64,000 nt of DNA from Hibiscus mutabilis (lineage: Eukaryota; Streptophyta; Magnoliopsida; Malvales; Malvaceae). The position numbers were made by a program, and so were the translations under genes. Below, in pieces: positions 44,340 through 55,938 of this stretch. Position 1 is the stretch's first letter; each line of letters opens with the position of its first letter. The notes under the pieces are model-generated. The model was not told the DNA's origin. It saw only the letters and a program-made list of their open reading frames with translations, and did not search any database. The stretch is from assembly GCA_019671005.1 (NCBI GenBank), contig CM033714.1:60435741-60499740 (forward strand), written 5' to 3'.

Positions 44340-46980
44340 AGTATGAAATTTTCTTTAAAATGGTCTCAAAATTTAAGGTCTCAAAATTTAAAATGGTCAC
44401 TAAAATGAGTAATAAGTTTCCTTTAAAAAACCGTGTTTTTGAAAACAATAAAATTTGGAGTCGTCACTGGTCATTTGGATTAAGTAGACCGGACACTGAA
44501 AATAAAATCAGAAATTTTGGATTCGGGTGTCGGTTACGAGTGGGGAAGGTTTCACACCCCTACTACGCCCAGAGATCGGTACCAAATTAATTACCGCTTT
44601 GTTAATATTAGACTTTGCGAGTTAAAGTGACAATTAAACCAAAATTCAGTTATATATGCGAGTAAATTTTAGGGGCCCGTTATTCAAGAATAAATGAAAA
44701 AACCACCACCACTACGAATGGTACTGACCACGCTTATTCCCGAATAAAAAGGCACTGCATTAACAGTTTATATTTCAGATGCAACTTAACACATGGCATA
44801 AACAAAGAAATGAAGACATGACACAATCGAATAGAAGGAACCACATGTCAAATATGAACAATACACATATGATTTGCACACACACAAACATATATGCATG
44901 TGAAAAAAAAAACAAAAACGTGGCAGTAGCAATATACATGACATCCCAAACCAATAAAGTAACACATGTACACATATAAGAGATATATGTAATGCGTGGG
45001 TATTATACATCTACACTATATGTACATATGACACATATAAAGAGTTAGGTCAGGGACTATATATATTAAGCATTTACACTATACATTATACTATATATAA
45101 AATAATAATACTTATATATATGAAAACTATATGTTATCTAAATTACACATAAGACACATTTATATTCATTAAAACCACATCATAATACCTATATACATAT
45201 ATGAGACATATAATATACAAGAAAACAACATCCACATATTTCAGTAACATGTATGTATATGCGCATAAACATGCATTATAAACAAACATCATATCAATAT
45301 AATACATATATCTACCATAAAAGACAAACATGAATGCAAACAGGATTGAAATAAAAAGAAAGTAAATTACAGTGCCGAAATTAAACATGCATGAAGGGGT
45401 GAAACGGCAAAGATTTAAAAAATTCGGGGATTATGGCCGTGGTTTTAAAAGGTGGAAGAGCTATATGTGTGATTAAATAGGGGCGGGAGGATTTAAAAAG
45501 AAAATAGACCATTTTCCGTTTTAAAAAAGAAATAAAAACCCGTTTTTATCCGAAAACAGAATTTTTTTTTTATTTTCCAAAAAATAGAAAACCCCATTTT
45601 TTTCTTCTAAAAATCGGATGAGTACCGTCGTGGTGTTCATCCTTGCCGCCGTGAACTCCAGAATTCAATCGTCTTTCGTCGCGTCGACTGCTGGTGGCCA
45701 GTGAACCTCAAAACGAGCCAAAAAGCTTTCTTTTCCTTCGTTTTTGAAAACCATAAATCGAAATCTCCTCTTTTTTAAAAAATGAGAACCCTCTGTCTAC
45801 TAGCCTTTACGCTGATTCACCATACGCGGCTTTGAAAGCCGGTAGGCTTTTCACTGGCGGGGAGAACAACGGATACGAGGGAGGTGAACCGTCTTGAAGA
45901 AGACGAATCGACACTGGTAAAAATTTCAAAGCTTTTTCATGCATGCACTAAGATTTCTGGAGAGATGGATGCTTTTGAAAGCTTTTTCTTTCTGTTCTTT
46001 ATTGCTCAAAGTTTTTCCAGAAATGAATTACAATTGTTCGAGGCTTTTGTTATATAACCCTTAAAATTTACAATTTTTGAAATAAAAAAAGAAATTCCCT
46101 AATCCCTATTGGCCGATCTGTGCATATTTGGACGGATTCATATAGTCTCTTGCCACTGTTGGTTTGACTTTGTTTGTGTTTGTGGTTGCCTTTGTATCCA
46201 TCTGTGATTTCTGCGTTGTTTTTGCCATTTTTAGCTCTCTGATGCTCTGTGTTCTTTTTTGACGCATGTTGTTGGTGCTCGAACGGGGGAGATGTGGGCT
46301 GGTCGTGGCAGATAGTGTGGAGGAGCTGAACAATTGTACGTGAGCGTGTGTGTGGGAGAGATGAAGGGGCTTTTTTTAAAAAAATTCGAACGGCCCTGAT
46401 CTGATGGTGCGTGGGCACATGCCGAAGACAAACGAACACGGCCTGGAGAGTTGAGGAGACGAGTGCGTGGGTCACACGCGCATGTGAGGGATGCGATGAG
46501 CCCCTTTCTCACGTGCATCTGGACTGTCATATTAAGAGTTGATCTGACGGTGAGGGTTGGGCTGCGCAAGATGAATAGAACACTTATCAAATTAGGGCTA
46601 AGGTTTTTAAATACTTGAGCTTATCGGGCCTTGTAATGGATATATTATTTTAGGTTTTAAATAAATATAAATGGACTTCTTTAAACAAACATTTGGGCTT
46701 TATTATGACTTATCTTTTGAACTTTTCTGTTTTTATTTAATAACAATAATATAAATAATGATAATAATAAATAATGAACCACAATATGGTAATGTGGCAA
46801 CTACAATCATATCCCATTAACACTACTGACAATATCATAGGTAAAATTAACATGCAATAATATATTTTTTTAAATTAGACCAACATGTGCTATAGTATAA
46901 TATTTTTGAGTTTTTAAACAGATAATAACAAAGCAACATAAGGTAAATAGATAAAGAAACCTATTATTATTATAAACATA
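44340..46980. repeat. Unclassified repeat-like region (possible LARD/LTR remnant)
   Basis: Includes tttggagtcgtcactggtca (44454-44473) and the following gtcggttacgagtggggaag with cacacccctactacgccc. These words recur in leader regions of large non-coding plant LTR elements as I know them, usually with ggagtcgccac. A microsatellite-like tract of acacatatata words runs from 44860 to 45300. From 45600 to 46600 it is GC-richer and leader-like. No coding domain is visible. The open frames at 46068-46590 overlap one another in different phases and lack family motifs. Confidence 0.3.
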
Positions 46981-47025
46981 AAATAGGTTAATATTCTGGA
47001 TAAAATTAGGGATTACGACAATCAA

Positions 47026-48513
47026 TTAGCCTGAGTACCGTTGATTGAGATGCTCTAAAATGTCTTGCACAAATAATGACATGTTGAGATTGGACGATCC
47101 TCCATCTTCCACTGCTTTTCTCGCCATTTCCGCAAGCTCTCGAGCTCTCATTCGCCTCTTCTCGGCTTCTTCTCCACCGTTCATTAACCTATCTATGGCT
47201 TTCTGGATCTGGTGTTTCTTAACCAGCACCCCGACTTTCCCTTCTTCACCCCATCTAACAGGGACTTCAACTCCAACCCCAACACCTATCTTTAGAATTT
47301 CAACAATCAGTTTTTCATTAAAGAACTGTTCTGAGAATTGGGGCCATGTTATCATTGGCACTCCCGAGCACACGGCTTCTAAAGTTGAATTCCAGCCACA
47401 GTGAGTTAAGAACCCTTTTATTGCAGGGTGGGACAAAATAAGAACTTGGGGAGCCCAGCCCTTGATCAAAAGTCCCCTCCCTTTGATTTTCTCCTCGAAA
47501 TTATGCTTTGAAAACCAATTTTCTAACTCATCATTAGCTTGTTGATTGCCTGTTTTGACTACCCAAATGAACGGTTGTTGTGATGCTTCTAGACCCAACC
47601 CCAGTTCTATCAGCTGTGATGAAACTAGACGGCATAGGCTACCTAAACAAGCGTAAATAACTGACCTTGGTTTCATTGAGTCGAGCCATTTCAAGCATTT
47701 CTGCTCGTTGATGGATGCTTTGTTTCCACGTTCAAACTTGTCCATGTTTATTCTGTTGCATAAAGAAACTGGTCCGATGGCCCAAATCTTCTTCTGTATA
47801 GCCTTCTGGTACTCGTTAACACATCCATGCTCTAGTTCATCGAAGCTGTTTACCACAACTCCATAAGCATTCATTTCAGCCTCTTGCATCTTGTTGCGAG
47901 TGTCGTCTAATTCTGGCAAACTAATAAAGGATCCTGGAAGTTGAGCCCTCGTTATCTCGACCGTCTGTGGGAGTCCGGGGACCTGAAACGGTTCCGAATC
48001 CGAAGCGACAGAGAGATGAGCCTTGTGCAGCTTCACATTGTGAGAGCTCAGCAAAGAGAAGCAGCCCATCCCATGAAAAACAATCCTCGGAACATTAAAC
48101 TTTTGAGCAATTTCTGAGGTCCAGGAAAGACACTTGTCTGATATTATGCAGCTTGGTAGCGGATTTTGCTGTTCCAGGAACTGTTCCAACGGTTCTCGCC
48201 ACATATCAAGTGCATTGTAGAACTTTTTCAGTAGGTCCCTGGAGGATAAAGTGTCGAGATTCTCGCATCCGATCGGGAGTCCCACTTCTCGGCATGGGAA
48301 TGGGATTTTGACTAGCCGGATCCGGAGCCCTGATTCCAAAGCTCGTTCGATGATGGTGTTGAATCTCGATGCGTTTTGGGGAGTGGTGATGAAGCTTACG
48401 GTCACCCCTCGCTCGGCAAGAAGCCGGGCCATGTCAACCATCGGAATCATATGACCTTGTGCCATTAGCGGGATTAACACAAAGTGTAGGTGTTTAGTTA
48501 TTCTTGATGCCAT
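47026..48513 (-). CDS. UDP-glycosyltransferase, UGT73 family type
   Basis: Intact intronless gene of 495 codons, the usual length for plant family-1 glycosyltransferases. These cytosolic enzymes move a sugar from a UDP-sugar to small acceptors. The first in-frame ATG (48513) gives MASRITKHLHFVLIPLMAQG, where the family starts. The upstream open extension has no ATG. The catalytic His is at about residue 21 (AQGHMIP) and its partner Asp at about 126 (IISDKCLSW). The 44-residue PSPG box spans about 353-396: WAPQVLILSHPAIKGFLTHC, then GWNSTLEAVCSGVPM and ending SEQ. Trp at box position 22 and Gln at position 44 favour UDP-glucose. FPCREVGLPIGCENLD is typical of UGT73C-like enzymes, known to act on hormones, flavonols or triterpenoids; the acceptor here cannot be told. 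It stands alone among repeats and is the only intact host gene in the window. Confidence 0.95.
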   Translation of the reverse strand: MASRITKHLHFVLIPLMAQGHMIPMVDMARLLAERGVTVSFITTPQNASRFNTIIERALESGLRIRLVKIPFPCREVGLPIGCENLDTLSSRDLLKKFYNALDMWREPLEQFLEQQNPLPSCIISDKCLSWTSEIAQKFNVPRIVFHGMGCFSLLSSHNVKLHKAHLSVASDSEPFQVPGLPQTVEITRAQLPGSFISLPELDDTRNKMQEAEMNAYGVVVNSFDELEHGCVNEYQKAIQKKIWAIGPVSLCNRINMDKFERGNKASINEQKCLKWLDSMKPRSVIYACLGSLCRLVSSQLIELGLGLEASQQPFIWVVKTGNQQANDELENWFSKHNFEEKIKGRGLLIKGWAPQVLILSHPAIKGFLTHCGWNSTLEAVCSGVPMITWPQFSEQFFNEKLIVEILKIGVGVGVEVPVRWGEEGKVGVLVKKHQIQKAIDRLMNGGEEAEKRRMRARELAEMARKAVEDGGSSNLNMSLFVQDILEHLNQRYSG

Positions 48514-48642
48514 AGTAGAAATATGGGAAACAAACAAAATGATGCCAAGGATGGATCAATTTGGTCACCTAAAATGCATGAAAGAAAGTAAAAAAAAAAA
48601 GTTTAAACGTTTTTGCAATGAGGATTGGCACCAATTGCAAGA

Positions 48643-48650
48643 CTTATAAA
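48643..48650 (-). promoter_or_regulatory. Candidate TATA box of the UGT gene
   Basis: Minus-strand TTTATAAG about 130 bases upstream of the ATG, with gccaat about 13 bases downstream of it. Position fits a plant core promoter with a leader of roughly 100 bases. Confidence 0.45.
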
Positions 48651-48659
48651 TGTGAGCAC

Positions 48660-50046
48660 GACTTTGAATTATTCCAAAAACTATTATTTTTTTATCCATG
48701 TGTATATGATTTACTAGTCGACTAGTTTAGATCAAGTACTATAAACTATAAAATTCCGCTATGGGAGCAGAATTCACAACACTGTGATTCAAACTTCCAA
48801 CCTTAAGTAAGAGGCCTAACAGGTCATTACTCTAGATCAATCGGTGGTCGATAAAAACAATACTCGGTTTTTGTTATTTCTTTAATATGATGTATCGTTT
48901 ACTTTCTTATAATTGTCTTTAAAATTGACTTGGATTTTCAATTGAAAGAAAGAAAAAAACAAGTCTAGAGCCAACTTGGTCAAGCACATAAAGTTTACCG
49001 CAGCTCCCACTGAAAATATATGATTTTAAACCAAACCAAAACCATGCATGGGTCGTATGATTGGTTGGTCGGGTTCTTTAGTTTTGATATTTCTTTTATA
49101 TCTAGATCAGGTGTGATGTGGATGGGATTTCCAGAAACCATGCATTCTTCAAACAATTACATCAACCGGAGACAAGTCTTCCATAGTTGTTTCCATAAAT
49201 TTACTTTTACTTTTTTTATTAAATTTCTTCAACAAACCTTTTGCTCATATCAGGGCTTTCTTTCTATTAAAATCATCGATTACTTGTATTGTTAGAACAT
49301 GACAATATCGTCGCGGTTACAGCAAAACGTTTTAAACAAATCCGATTTCGGGGGCCCAAATGTTTTCGTCAAATATCTCTATTTAATTGGCTCCTTCCTT
49401 CCTTGCATTTCTTAATAACACAAAGTCTTCCATGGTTGTTAAGGTTCACCTGTTTTGTAGTTATTACCTAACTCTCTTTTGTTGTCAAAGTGGGTTCGGT
49501 TTTCATACAGATTACAAAAAGGAATGTCTTATACTTGTATTCTCTAGAGTAAGTTTGAATAAAAATATTTTTTTAGTGATATGTATTCATTTTTATAATT
49601 AAATCTGAATAAAAATGTTTTTTTGTTATTAAATAGAATAATGCCGACCAAGATACCTCATCCAAGTCTCAATTTGAATAGGCCGAAGCTGCTGACAGGA
49701 CGAGTAGTCGGATGTTTCAACAGTTTAATCCTGTCCACATGTGACATGTGCCTTTGCCTGAAAATATTGACAACAATGTAAAAGTAAAACCAAGGTGCTC
49801 ATATTTCAGATTAAAAAAAACTCCACACTTTTAATCCAATATGATATAATATTATGATAAAATTAAATTATACAATAATTCAATTTCATCTGGTGAATAA
49901 ATGGTTATGATAATATGATAAGAGCATCGTAGGTAAAAGTTCAAATTTTGACCCAACAACTCTAATCGGCTCAATTACAAGAACTAAAGTTAAACAATAG
50001 AAATTGAAGTTAAATATGATTGTGCAAATTTTCATTTATAAAGAAT
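48660..50046. other. No recognisable gene
   Basis: AT-rich intergenic DNA upstream of the UGT. Short plus-strand frames at 49020-49602 have no domain. Confidence 0.45.
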
Positions 50047-50400
50047 CAGAATTATGGGATGAATGATTTCTCTTCTCCTCATGACCCTATTTATAATAGA
50101 GGTCATTTACATCAACTAGGAGAAGAAATTACAATAAGATTTAATTTAAAACTCTATCCTACTCCAAATATAATATAAAACATAAAAGTTCAACTTGAAG
50201 TAGAATTCCTCTTCTTATGTTAAGTGCTCCTTAAAATCCAAATCCAACTGAAGCTTCTCTTTTAAGCATGCATTATCCTTTAGTTGTCAAAATCTCTACA
50301 AAAATCAAATACTTGTTAAAGCATAGATTTATAGTTGGATTAGAACACTAAAATATAGGTATATATATGTGTGAAAAATATGCAAATATTAGACTTATCA
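50047..50400 (-). repeat. Gypsy C 3' LTR, truncated
   Basis: atgggatgaatgatttctct...agacttatca matches the last 350 bases of 54380-55488. The remaining 750 bases are missing and unrelated DNA begins at about 50046. Confidence 0.8.
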
Positions 50401-51891
50401 TATACCCCCACACTTGGATTATGCTTGTCCTCAAGCATATTGAAACTCAAAACCTAAGGTCCTTTTGGTAAATAAAAAGGATAAGAGAAGTAATAACTCA
50501 ATGATTGCAATTTAGCACAAGCAAATAATCACCCAATTAATTATCATGAAGTCAAAGATGGAATAAAATTAAACACACTCACAAAGGATTCACTCAATTC
50601 GCTCAAGGTGTTTAAGGGACAACAACACTCAAGTCAAAGCATGTAAAAGAGTCTTACCATAGGCTTGCAAATACATCACATCTCCACCACTAGTTGGGAT
50701 GAATTACGAGATCAAAAGGTCTTTGAATTTGGTTGTAACGGGCTTAGGACAAGGTATGATGAGAAAGACTTTTAGGCTCTTTGAATCGAAGAATTTTCTC
50801 TTTTGTATCAAGCTTTTGCACAAATTTAATTTTAGGAGAAATAAGGATTCAATATTTTTCATATTTTTTGTCTTTTCTTTTCTTTTAATTTTCTTTTTGA
50901 ACAAACACGACAAATTTCTCTTTGATTTTTTTTCTTTTTCCTTGTTTTTAAGATTTTCTCCTTTTTTCTTTTTCTTTTTTTTTTCAAATAAGGGAAGTGT
51001 GTAGCTCTTCAATTTCGGGTGCAAATTGGAGAAATCAACAAAAGGGAGTTAGGCTTGTAATGTGGTTAATTTCCAAATAAAAGGCTTAGGCTCAAAAGTG
51101 GTTCTCTAATGGTTATATTTACCAAGGTAGGCTTTTTGGCTCAAGGTTCATACCTAGGTGCCTTAATCATCTCAAGTAATTTGATCATATGTGGTCTCAA
51201 CATGTATAACATTGCAAGTTCTAGAAGTAATCTAATCATGCTTAACAATCACTCAATGAAGGAAAAATATGAAGCATAAAAGATGTATGCTTATTAGGCT
51301 CAAATCTCACAAAAGTGGCTTATGTTGTGTCTAATTTTATCCATCCAACTATCGAATCAATTAATCAAGCAGCGATTTGCAAGGCTAAAAAGTTCTTATC
51401 AATCCTAATTTACTCTTCATATCAGTCTCATTTTTACTTTAGGATCCCGAATCTCAAAAATTTCAACATGTTGATTCTAAGAAAAAATTTCAATGTGAAA
51501 GGAATTTTTCTAATCATCAATAAGCATAAATTTCACATATTCTCTTCCTATTATTTTTGGTAAAACTAATCAAGATTTAAACAAAAATTTTCAACCAAAA
51601 GCCTCTACCCCCATACTTAAACTAAACATTGTCCTCAATGTTAAAATCATTATGCATAAAATAAAGCAATAAAAGTTTTAAGGGAAAAGAATACTCCCTT
51701 ATTCAGCATGTGATAGTTCAGGGCGTGGATGGGAAAGGAAGCATGGGCATATTTAAATCGTGGTTTGTTTTTCCTGAAGAACATGAGGCGTGGTTGCATT
51801 TTTTTCATAAGTGCTACTCATTGTACATGAGTTGCCTCCCACAAAGCGCTTTTGTTTAATGTCTTTGGCTAGACGTGACTCGATCTATTTC
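50401..51891 (-). other. Gypsy C 3' untranslated region
   Basis: A polypurine tract, agtgtgggggta on the minus strand (50403-50414), borders the LTR. The remainder is non-coding; a T-rich run lies at 50840-50990. Phrases such as cccccatacttaaactaaac echo leader regions of relatives. Confidence 0.55.
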
Positions 51892-54300
51892 TTATATTGT
51901 GGCGATAAGATGTTCGTCAGGAGGTTTATCCTTGATGGACTTGAACACTTCTGATTTGTATGGTTGTTGCCATGGAGGTTTGTCGAGATGAATGGCGAGT
52001 ATAGACTTGTCAGGTGGTTCAGCATCGATTAGATTGATTCCCGGATCAAGATTAACTTTTTGATAGGATGGATGGGAATTGTCCTGCATCAAAGGTTTAG
52101 TAATATCCAAAGCAAATAAAGAACGTGCACCATTAGGATATTTCATGGTATAATAGATATTAAACTTTATGAGTTATCCATCGAATTCCATGGTAAGTGT
52201 ACCATCATGCCCATTAATTATTGTCTTGGATGTTTTCATGAACGGCCTCCCTAGTAAGATCAAATTAGGGTTGGTAGGATCATTTTCTTCCATGTCCAGG
52301 ATATAGAAATCAGCAGGAAATACAAGTTCTTTGACTTGTACTAAAATTTCCTCCAAAACTCCCATGGGGTAGACATTTGATCGGTCGACAAGCTGTATAG
52401 TAACACATGTTCTCTTAAAAGAATCCATTTTGTTAGAGAATAAATAGAATAAGGCATAACATTAATGGATGCTCCTAAATCTAACATGGCATGTTTCATT
52501 TTTACTTTGCCGATTTGGCATGGGATAGTGAACATACCTGGATCTTTGTATTTTTGAGGAAGTTTTCTAAGTACAACGGATACATTCTCACCTATCCTTA
52601 CCTTTTCGTTTCTGTTCAACCTCCTCTTGTTTGTGCATAATTCCTTGAGAAATTTGGCATAGCGAGGGATTTGTTTGATAGCATCAATTAAAGGAATATT
52701 TACCTCGACTTTGCAAAACGTCTTAAGAATCTCCTTTTCTTGTTCTTCTTTCTTCGTCTTTGAGAATATTTGAGGAAAAAGTGGTTGAACGATGATAGGT
52801 TGGGTTACCTGGTTTGTGTCGACATCTCCCTTCTTTTGTTCAGGCTTTTGCAATTTTCCATCCTTGTCGAGAAAAAGGGTTTGCCAAAATTTTGTCGGTT
52901 TGCTAGCCTTCCCTTCTTCGTTTTCGATGTCCTCCTTGGGTAAAGGACCCTGCAAGTTCTTGCCACTTCTCAAAGTAATTGCATTCATGTTTTGTTTTGG
53001 ATTCATAATATTTTGAGAAGGTAACTTACCTCGAGTTTACCTCGAGTTTAAGATTGACTAAGAGATGAGGCAATTTGACTTACTTGCGTTTCAAGGTTTT
53101 TGATACTTGACCTCATCTCTTGTTGGAATTGGTAGAGGCTGTGAACAAGTTTGTATACGAAATCCTCCAATGGTGGTTTTGTCGATAAAGATGGTTGCGT
53201 ATAACCTCCTTGTTGATTTCTCTTTTGTCCATAGCTCATATTTGGATGGTCTTTCCAGCACTGATTGTATGAATTTGAGTACGAATTATACTTCTTTTGG
53301 TCATAAACTCCTCCTATGGCATTGGCTTCTTCAGTACTTTTTTATTGGAGTGTAAGGCACATATATGTTGCATGATCTTGCCTTGTGCAAATCCCACATG
53401 CCTTGACTTGTTGTGCATTACCTAATGCCAATTTTTGAACAAGAGAGATTATATTCGAAATCTTATTTTCAAGGGAAGAGATATTTACCTCATTCATACA
53501 TCGAGAGACGGTGTCATGTGTTGACCCAAATTGTTGATAGTTTGCGGCCATAATGTTGATGGGGTCTTTGGCTTGGCTAGGAGTCTTATTTATGATTGCT
53601 CATCCACTTGCGGCATCCATTATCCTTCTTTCTATAGGTAATAAACTTTCATAGAAATATTGGATGAGTAGTTGGTCTGACACCCCATGTTGTGGATAGC
53701 TTGCACAAATTTGTTTGAATCGTTCCCAATAGTCATGAAGCGTCTCATAATCTTTTTACCGAACTCCACAAATTTCTTTTCTAATGTTGGTGGCTCTCGA
53801 GGCTGGAAAATATTTTTCGAGAAAAAGTCTTGTCATGTTCGTCCATGTTTCAATCGATCCGGTTGGTATGTAATATAACCAATCTTTGGCATGACCGGCT
53901 AGAGAGAATGGAAACGCTCGTAGCTTAACTTGATCCATGGTGACATTGTAGGGTTTCATGCCCTGAGCACAACACATGGAATTCCTTCAAGTGTTTGTAA
54001 GGATTCTCATTCTCACACCCCCTGAAAGTAGGAAGAAGATGTATTAGTCGAGATTTTAATTTGAATAGTACCTCAGGATCTTGGTAATCAATGCAAAAAG
54101 GTTGTGTAGCGATTTCAAGTGCTGCAGGTTCTCGAAGAGTCTGTTCAGCCAAGTTGTCGGTTTCCAAGTTTCTTTGTGTGGTCGCTTGTTTGCGTTGCTT
54201 CGCTTCCTTCCTTAGTCGTCTTTTAGTTTTGTTGATATCAAGATCGAACAAAAAAATTTTGTCTGCAAGAGACGAACGAAGCATAAAAGTAGAAAAGGAA
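51892..54300 (-). pseudogene. Gypsy C gag-protease
   Basis: Read leftward. The N-terminal part at 54284-53925 has FRGCENENPYKHLKEFH. The gag core (53977-53756) has LRAFPFSLAGHAKDWLYYIP and TRLFLEKYFPASRA. A knuckle at about 53410-53345 reads CGICTRQDHATYMC. LETQVSQIASSLSQS (about 53095-53051) and AITLRSGKNLQGPLP (52980-52935) follow. The protease has PIPIDAI-like NIPLIDAIKQIPRYAKFLK and the catalytic LDLGASINVMPYS (about 52465); the usual Asp-Leu/Ser-Gly-Ala is kept. A shift near 52400 separates the second half, 52428-52174 (LLGRPFMKTSKTII). The last frame (52146-51892) is of unknown kind. Frameshifts near 53960 and 53750 show it is inactive. Confidence 0.82.
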
Positions 54301-54353
54301 AGAAAAAATTAAACTAAACTAAATTAAAAGTGAACTTAGCTTCTTGACACCAC

Positions 54354-54371
54354 TCCCCGGCAACGACACTA
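54354..54371 (-). other. Gypsy C primer-binding site (tRNA-Asp type)
   Basis: tccccggcaacgacacta on the plus strand resembles the tRNA-Asp 3' end with three changes. It lies 8 bases from the LTR. Confidence 0.7.
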
Positions 54372-54379
54372 ATTTTTTA

Positions 54380-55488
54380 TGGGTGTCGAATCCATCAAAA
54401 AATAATACCTACTTGTTCTTTGGATTTGTAGCAGTGGCAAGTAGGGTTGATCCCACAGAGAGCGGTTAAGAGATTAAATCCACAAGCAATTAAAGTAAAA
54501 TGGGGTTTTGTGTTTGAGTATAATTGAAGAAAGCAATTTAAAGTAAATGAGAATTCTATATTAAAAGGAACTCTAGTTAAGGTAGATCTTGGTGTATTAA
54601 TCCAAATTTTAGATCATCGAACTTCACAAAAGATAAACCTGCATCAATCTCAAATAGCTTGGTTATAGGTTAATTGATAATCCACAATTAAACCCAATCT
54701 CTCTTACTTAGTAGATAATCACTTAATAATCCATAAATGACTAACTCTTATTATCAAGATTAAAATCAGTAGATAATCCACTTATAATTAAAACCTATCA
54801 ACTAGCTTTACTGAATTAAGAGACCCAATTCACATAAACTATCAAAACACTAATCCGTTAACTTATCAAGAATATGAATTCATACCTTCAAACCTGTTGT
54901 TTGGTTACTTACCACTTGTATCAAGGATTCTTGGATTGGTTGTTGTATATATATAATCCAATATATATATGTTGAATAAGCCCAGGAGATATAAAAGTAC
55001 TTGAAATAGATGAAGAAGATGAAGAACAAGAAATCTCACTAAAAACTTTTATTAATAACCTCGAACCTAAATCTTAACCAGAAAAAAAGTTTAGCAACTC
55101 ATGGAGAAGGGAAACAAAGAAGAGAAGAATGAGAGTTATGGGATAAATGATTTCTCTTCTCCTCATGGCCCTATTTATAATAGAGGCCATTTACATCAAC
55201 TAGGAGAAGGAATTACAATAAAATTTAATTTAAAACTCTATCCTACTCCAAATATAATATAAAACATAAAAGTTCAACTTGAAGTAGAATTCCTCTTCTT
55301 ATGTTAAGTGCTCCTTAAAATCCAAATCCAACTAAAGCTTCTCTTTTAAGCATGTATTATCCTTTAGTTGTCAAAATCCCTACAAAAATCAAATACTTGT
55401 TAAAGCATAGATTTATAGTTGGATTAAAACACTAAAATATAGGTGTATATATATATATGTGAAAAATATGCAAATATTAGACTTATCA
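54380..55488 (-). repeat. Gypsy C 5' LTR
   Basis: Plus-strand TGGGTGTCG...GACTTATCA, giving TGATAAG...CACCCA on the coding strand. A minus-strand TATAAATA at about 55169-55176 is a likely promoter box. Confidence 0.78.
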
Positions 55489-55938
55489 TATAACACAAAC
55501 AGGAATAAAACTTAACCGAAGTAACCAACACCCAAATACATCAAACAAGGAGTCAATCCCCACCTAACATACAAATTTGCATGACCACTTGAGAAGCCAG
55601 GCATACTGAAAAATCTACTATTGTATCTCATGACAACGAATGAGAATGCTACTCCCGTAGAATTCTTGGCACACTAAGCAATTATCCTAGTATAAACATA
55701 AATCTAATTGTCACCAAACGAACCATCTCTTCACTATCAATAACTGCAAAACCTAAATTCTTACCCGTTTTCAATGCTCTTCTCGCCTCATTCAACACAC
55801 CTTCATACTATTTCTGAAATCTGAATCCTATAAAGATTTATTAACAAAAAATTCGACAAAGTTAGAACCAAAGTTAGGGACCAAACTAGAAATCGAACGC
55901 CCAAATATCATTATCAACACCTCAAAAACCATATTCAT
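55489..55938 (-). other. Weak LINE-like fragment or unassigned DNA
   Basis: On the minus strand at about 55800-55720 one frame reads NEARRALKTGKNLGF and then SEEMVRL. This recalls the end of plant LINE ORF1 proteins (EA..TWE.GK.LGL). It is short and followed by stops. I see no reverse transcriptase. Confidence 0.25.

Larger units (their letters stand above)
50047..55488 (-). mobile_element. Gypsy C: gag-protease LTR element without pol enzymes
   Basis: 5' LTR at 54380-55488, tRNA-Asp-type primer site at 54354-54371, gag and protease reading leftward to 51892, a 1.5-kb non-coding stretch, a polypurine tract, and a truncated 3' LTR (50047-50400). Reverse transcriptase, RNase H and integrase are absent. 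The layout parallels gypsy A, but the LTRs are unrelated. It is a second non-autonomous Athila/Tat-like family. Confidence 0.8.

Noticed and set aside
44860..45300. Possible small membrane-protein genes (for example 44786-45010, 45143-45388 minus)
   Set aside because: Composition follows acacatata-type simple sequence, giving Tyr/Ile/Cys-rich frames on both strands. No start context or homology is seen.
46068..46590. Three overlapping minus-strand frames of 75-135 codons
   Set aside because: They overlap one another in different phases in GC-richer repeat-like DNA, and none has a family motif.
48514..48537. Eight-codon N-terminal extension of the UGT frame
   Set aside because: The first codon is TTG, not ATG. 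The ATG at 48513 has a good context and gives the family-typical start.
50699..51024. Overlapping Phe- or Lys-rich frames on both strands
   Set aside because: Produced by a T-rich/A-rich run in the gypsy C untranslated region.
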